Assembly (NCBI GenBank): GCA_029863735.1
Contig: JAOTUT010000073.1
Span: 1 to 7,239 of the forward strand
Source of the DNA: Ignavibacteria bacterium
GTDB lineage: Bacteria > Bacteroidota > Ignavibacteria > Ignavibacteriales > Ignavibacteriaceae
Direction: 5' to 3'
Length of the DNA: 7,239 nt
Shown here: positions 5,269 to 7,239 of the stretch, piece by piece
Layout: the number at the start of each line of letters is the position of its first letter
How positions within the stretch are numbered: the stretch's first letter is position 1
Notes under the pieces: generated by a model
The model's input: only the letters and a program-made list of their open reading frames with translations
Told to the model about the DNA's origin: nothing
The model's database searches: none
Made by a program: the position numbers and the translations under genes

Positions 5269-5481
5269 CTAATTTGAAAGATTTTTTACTCCATAAACCT
5301 TTGAGTGACCAGCCCAGCCAGGACACCAGGTACGATGCCAACGCATTAGCTTTTCAAAAGATGAACCTTGCTTTTTATGAGCATAGGCACATATACCGCA
5401 ATGATGACACAAACCTGCACATGATCGTGTCACTATTCCGAATTGTTCATTTTTTTGTGAATTGTCTTTAATGGTTTCCAT
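5269..5481 (-). CDS. Small cysteine-rich protein of unknown function (70 aa)
   Basis: The start is ATG 5481, because GGAGG stands 8 bases upstream; an in-frame ATG at 5496 overlaps that site and would add five residues. The 70-residue product has a polar N-terminus (METIKDNSQKNEQF), then SCAGLCHHCGICAYAHKK with Cys21-x3-Cys25-x2-Cys28-x2-Cys31, and an aromatic, basic block MRWHRTWCPGWAGHSKVYG (46-64) with Cys53, three Trp and two His. There is no signal peptide or membrane segment. Five cysteines and several histidines in 40 residues suggest a metal site (zinc or an iron-sulfur cluster) or a redox role. The dense conserved-looking block and strong ribosome binding site mark it as a real gene. 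It resembles small uncharacterised proteins I associate with anaerobic bacteria, but I cannot name a family. The CX3CX2C order is that of radical-SAM enzymes, yet the protein is far too short to be one. It lies between a cyclase and a zinc-finger phosphatase on the same strand. Confidence 0.8.
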   Translation of the reverse strand: METIKDNSQKNEQFGIVTRSCAGLCHHCGICAYAHKKQGSSFEKLMRWHRTWCPGWAGHSKVYGVKNLSN

Positions 5482-5489
5482 ATTGATTT

Positions 5490-5494
5490 CCTCC
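5490..5494 (-). promoter_or_regulatory. Ribosome binding site GGAGG of the small Cys-rich gene
   Basis: The minus strand reads GGAGG followed by AAATCAAT and the ATG at 5481. This 8-base spacing is near ideal and selects ATG 5481 over the upstream ATG at 5496, which overlaps the site. It is the strongest ribosome binding site on this strand of the window. Confidence 0.8.
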
Positions 5495-5519
5495 ATTTCA
5501 GTGAATTGATTCTAAACAG

Positions 5520-5546
5520 ATTATCTATAAATAATAAATCGAACAA
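5520..5546 (-). promoter_or_regulatory. Weak candidate promoter for the small Cys-rich gene
   Basis: On the minus strand TTGTTC (5546-5541) is followed 15 bases later by GATAAT (5525-5520), five of six bases matching a -10 box but with short spacing and a poor -35. A start near 5513 would leave about 31 bases before the ATG at 5481. The 77-base gap to the upstream cyclase has no terminator-like hairpin, so read-through from the cyclase gene is equally possible. Confidence 0.22.
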
Positions 5547-5558
5547 TGTCCTTTTAAT

Positions 5559-6656
5559 TTAGATGGTATTTAAATTATTCTCATCTATACTAAATATTCC
5601 AATATCGTGTTTTTTCCCCTTTAGTTGTGTTATTCCTTCTGATTCGATACTATACTTTTTATCCAGTTCTTTATCGTGTAATATACTGAGCAATTCCGCC
5701 GACACAATCAACTTCTTTCCACGCTGGTTACAAATCGATTGAATCCTTGCGGCAGTGTTAATAGTATCGCCATGATATGCAATCTCTTCCTTTGCACCCC
5801 CAATTTCTGTAATAATAACATCACCGTAATGCAAGCCAGCTTTGAATTCGGGAATTATCCCATAATTGTTGGCATAGTAATCTTTTCTATTTCTTATTAC
5901 CCGATCAAAGTCAAAGTATGTTTGAATGCAGTTGTTGTTTTGTATACCGTCATCAATTTTCCAGGTTAGTATTACTTCATCGCCCACATATTGATATACT
6001 TTAGCGCATCGTTTATATACTATATCTGTTAAATCGTAAAAACAATCTTGAATAAGGTGGCTGTATTTAACATGCCCATACTCTTCAGCATAAGACGTTG
6101 AAGATTTCAAATCCATAAACATAAATATCCGAACTTCTTCCTTCGGGCTGTGATATCTTCCAAGTAAAAAATTTACCAGCACCCCTTGACCGAAATAATC
6201 ATTTATATGAATTATGAAAATTCCCGACATCACAGCGAGACCCCAGAAGACCATCATCATTATTAAACCCGGACTGTTTAAATATGTAACGAATGAAGCA
6301 ATAACTTCTGTGTGAAATAATGATTTTTCAAGGATGAGACTATAGGAAGATAATACTGCAATGGATGAAAACATAAATATGCTGATTAAATAAAATGAGG
6401 TTTTAAATAATAAAGTAATTCCAAAAGGTCTCCTACGCAGTAATTTATTGAAGTATAATATTTCAAATGATGCAATTGCAGTTGAGGGAAAAATTGTGCC
6501 GATTATAGCCACAGCTAAGCTAATTGAAAAATCAAATGGTCTTCCAATAAGAGGAGAGCCGTCTAAAGTTGCTGCCTCGAAACTTACATAGAATACTGCA
6601 GCAAGCGTCCAATAGCAAACTAAAAATGCGATTTTATATAATTGTGTTTTTCTCAA
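5559..6656 (-). CDS. Membrane-bound class III adenylate/guanylate cyclase family protein
   Basis: This 365-residue protein has an N-terminal membrane part and a cytoplasmic class III cyclase domain, which makes cyclic nucleotide from NTP. Membrane segments lie at about 7-27, 43-67, 80-107 and 127-151. The catalytic domain (about 172-360) has FMFMDLKSSTSYAEEYG with metal-binding Asp182, VYQYVGDEVILTW with Asp226, FKAGLHYGDV (271-280), and AYHGDTINTAARIQ with Asn300 and Arg304 for the transition state. Catalytic residues are therefore present. The two base-selecting positions read Gln222 and Ala293, neither the Lys/Asp-or-Thr of adenylate cyclases nor the Glu/Cys of guanylate cyclases, so the product is uncertain. 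The start is TTG 6656; AGG abuts it directly, a poor arrangement. No ATG lies between it and the in-frame TAA at 6692-6690, which is the stop of the preceding gene 33 bases away. That spacing suggests co-transcription. No separate sensor domain is seen, so the membrane part may sense the signal. Confidence 0.87.
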   Translation of the reverse strand: MRKTQLYKIAFLVCYWTLAAVFYVSFEAATLDGSPLIGRPFDFSISLAVAIIGTIFPSTAIASFEILYFNKLLRRRPFGITLLFKTSFYLISIFMFSSIAVLSSYSLILEKSLFHTEVIASFVTYLNSPGLIMMMVFWGLAVMSGIFIIHINDYFGQGVLVNFLLGRYHSPKEEVRIFMFMDLKSSTSYAEEYGHVKYSHLIQDCFYDLTDIVYKRCAKVYQYVGDEVILTWKIDDGIQNNNCIQTYFDFDRVIRNRKDYYANNYGIIPEFKAGLHYGDVIITEIGGAKEEIAYHGDTINTAARIQSICNQRGKKLIVSAELLSILHDKELDKKYSIESEGITQLKGKKHDIGIFSIDENNLNTI

Positions 6657-6689
6657 CCTGATATTTTTAAAGACTTCTATTCTAAAAAA

Positions 6690-7239
6690 TTATGTCTGTG
6701 AATGCTGTAACTTTAGGTAATTCTTTTTTATAAATTCAAAACCTAACTGTAATGTTCTAAACCTACTAAATGAGAGTGCCCTTGCATTATAAATGGTAGT
6801 CCGAAGGATTTCAAAGTTATCTAACTTATGTTCTCCGTTGAAAATATTATACCTAACCTTTACGATTTTATCCATCGTCCTTTCGTATAGTGATACCAAT
6901 AAATTCAAAATGAACTCGCAATCAGAATCAAGTTCGTTGAAAAGTTTAACCACCGATGCTTTACCTACTTCTCCGAAAGTCCTTGCACGCTTAATCTGAT
7001 GCTCCATTAACTGTTGAAAATTTGTATTGATTGATTTAGTGTTTTTAAAATTCCAGAGATCATTTTCTGAGATCGAAAATCTATTCAAATCTTCCACTGG
7101 AAGATAAATCAGCCCACTTTCTTCTAGCTCTAAATCAACAGAAATATCTCTTAATATGTGAGTTAAGTAACAAAAAATTGCAAGATCTTTAGCGTAGATG
7201 TAGGGATCGGCAGGATTAACAAAGCAATCATACTTATTA
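6690..7239 (-). CDS. Squalene/phytoene synthase family protein, C-terminal part, N-terminus beyond the window
   Basis: The minus-strand frame is open to the right edge (first whole codon at 7238), so a GTG at 7097 is internal and 182 C-terminal residues are visible. The fragment shows FCYLTHILRDISVD (22-35) followed by SGLIYLPVEDLNRFSISENDL (41-61). This matches the second aspartate-rich motif (xLTNILRDxxxD) and the GRIYLP-DEL-RFG stretch of squalene and phytoene synthases, which join two prenyl diphosphates head to head. Asp31 and Asp35 are kept, but the usual Gln and Asn before ILRD are Tyr24 and His27, and Arg of GRIYLP is Leu43, so this is a divergent member. The EHQIKRARTFGE segment also fits the fold. 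Substrate (farnesyl or geranylgeranyl diphosphate) and product cannot be told; the first Asp-rich motif is outside the window. It ends 33 bases before the cyclase TTG and in the same frame. Confidence 0.75.
   Translation of the reverse strand, partial: NKYDCFVNPADPYIYAKDLAIFCYLTHILRDISVDLELEESGLIYLPVEDLNRFSISENDLWNFKNTKSINTNFQQLMEHQIKRARTFGEVGKASVVKLFNELDSDCEFILNLLVSLYERTMDKIVKVRYNIFNGEHKLDNFEILRTTIYNARALSFSRFRTLQLGFEFIKKNYLKLQHSQT

Noticed and set aside
5274..5471. Plus-strand frame opposite the small Cys-rich gene
   Set aside because: The minus-strand frame has the better ribosome binding site and the clustered CX3CX2CX2C motif; the plus frame has neither. Plus frames at 5739-5969 and 6793-6999 are likewise antisense to recognisable domains.
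5269..5481. Radical-SAM enzyme, because of CX3CX2C in the small protein
   Set aside because: Only 70 residues are encoded and no barrel could be present; a fourth Cys follows after two residues, which is also atypical.
6690..7097. A complete 135-residue protein starting at GTG 7097
   Set aside because: The frame stays open to the right edge, and the upstream part carries the LTHILRD motif of squalene/phytoene synthases; the gene is partial.
1..7239. Mobile element, phage, CRISPR array, tRNA or toxin-antitoxin system
   Set aside because: No transposase, integrase or phage-type protein, no regularly spaced repeats, no cloverleaf-like segment and no paired small toxin/antitoxin frames were seen on either strand.

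Overview
The window is AT-rich, gene-dense bacterial chromosome. Several starts have clear Shine-Dalgarno sequences (AGGAGG, GGAGG). The gene types (split YeeE/YedE halves, a CNTGxW-type sulfurtransferase, a membrane class III cyclase with a YQYVGDE motif, a divergent squalene/phytoene synthase) suggest the Bacteroidota/Ignavibacteriota sphere or a similar low-GC anaerobic or facultative lineage. This is a guess from gene style; no rRNA or marker gene is present. There are no tRNAs, rRNAs, insertion sequences, CRISPR arrays or phage genes.

Left half, + strand (1-3920). A tightly packed sulfur-handling operon opens the window: the 3' part of a two-domain thiosulfate/3-mercaptopyruvate-type sulfurtransferase, two half-size YeeE/YedE membrane proteins joined by a 4-base ATGA overlap, and 7 bases later a membrane-anchored rhodanese-fold protein whose catalytic cysteine is replaced by aspartate but which ends in a basic Gly-Cys tail. 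Together they look like a thiosulfate (or other sulfane-sulfur) uptake and transfer system. Two loosely spaced genes follow on the same strand: an ArsN2-like GNAT acetyltransferase and a ten-helix EamA/DMT exporter. They look like a modification-plus-export pair and may be transcribed separately.

Right half, - strand (4059-7239). Read in transcription order from the right edge: the C-terminal part of a squalene/phytoene synthase family enzyme, cut by the window edge; a membrane-bound class III nucleotide cyclase 33 bases later; a 70-residue cysteine-rich protein of unknown function with a strong ribosome binding site; and a SpoIIE/RsbU-type PP2C phosphatase with an N-terminal DksA/TraR-like zinc finger. 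Three of the four are regulatory or metal-binding in appearance, so this side looks like a signalling block. The two halves converge at 3921-4058, where a hairpin with a U-rich tail probably terminates the minus-strand transcript.

The main leads are the pseudo-rhodanese with its terminal cysteine in a thiosulfate-uptake operon, the zinc-finger/PP2C fusion with a Cys-to-His change in the finger, the small CX3CX2CX2C protein, a cyclase whose two base-recognition positions match neither adenylate nor guanylate cyclases, and a dyad-rich 200-base gap upstream of the phosphatase.
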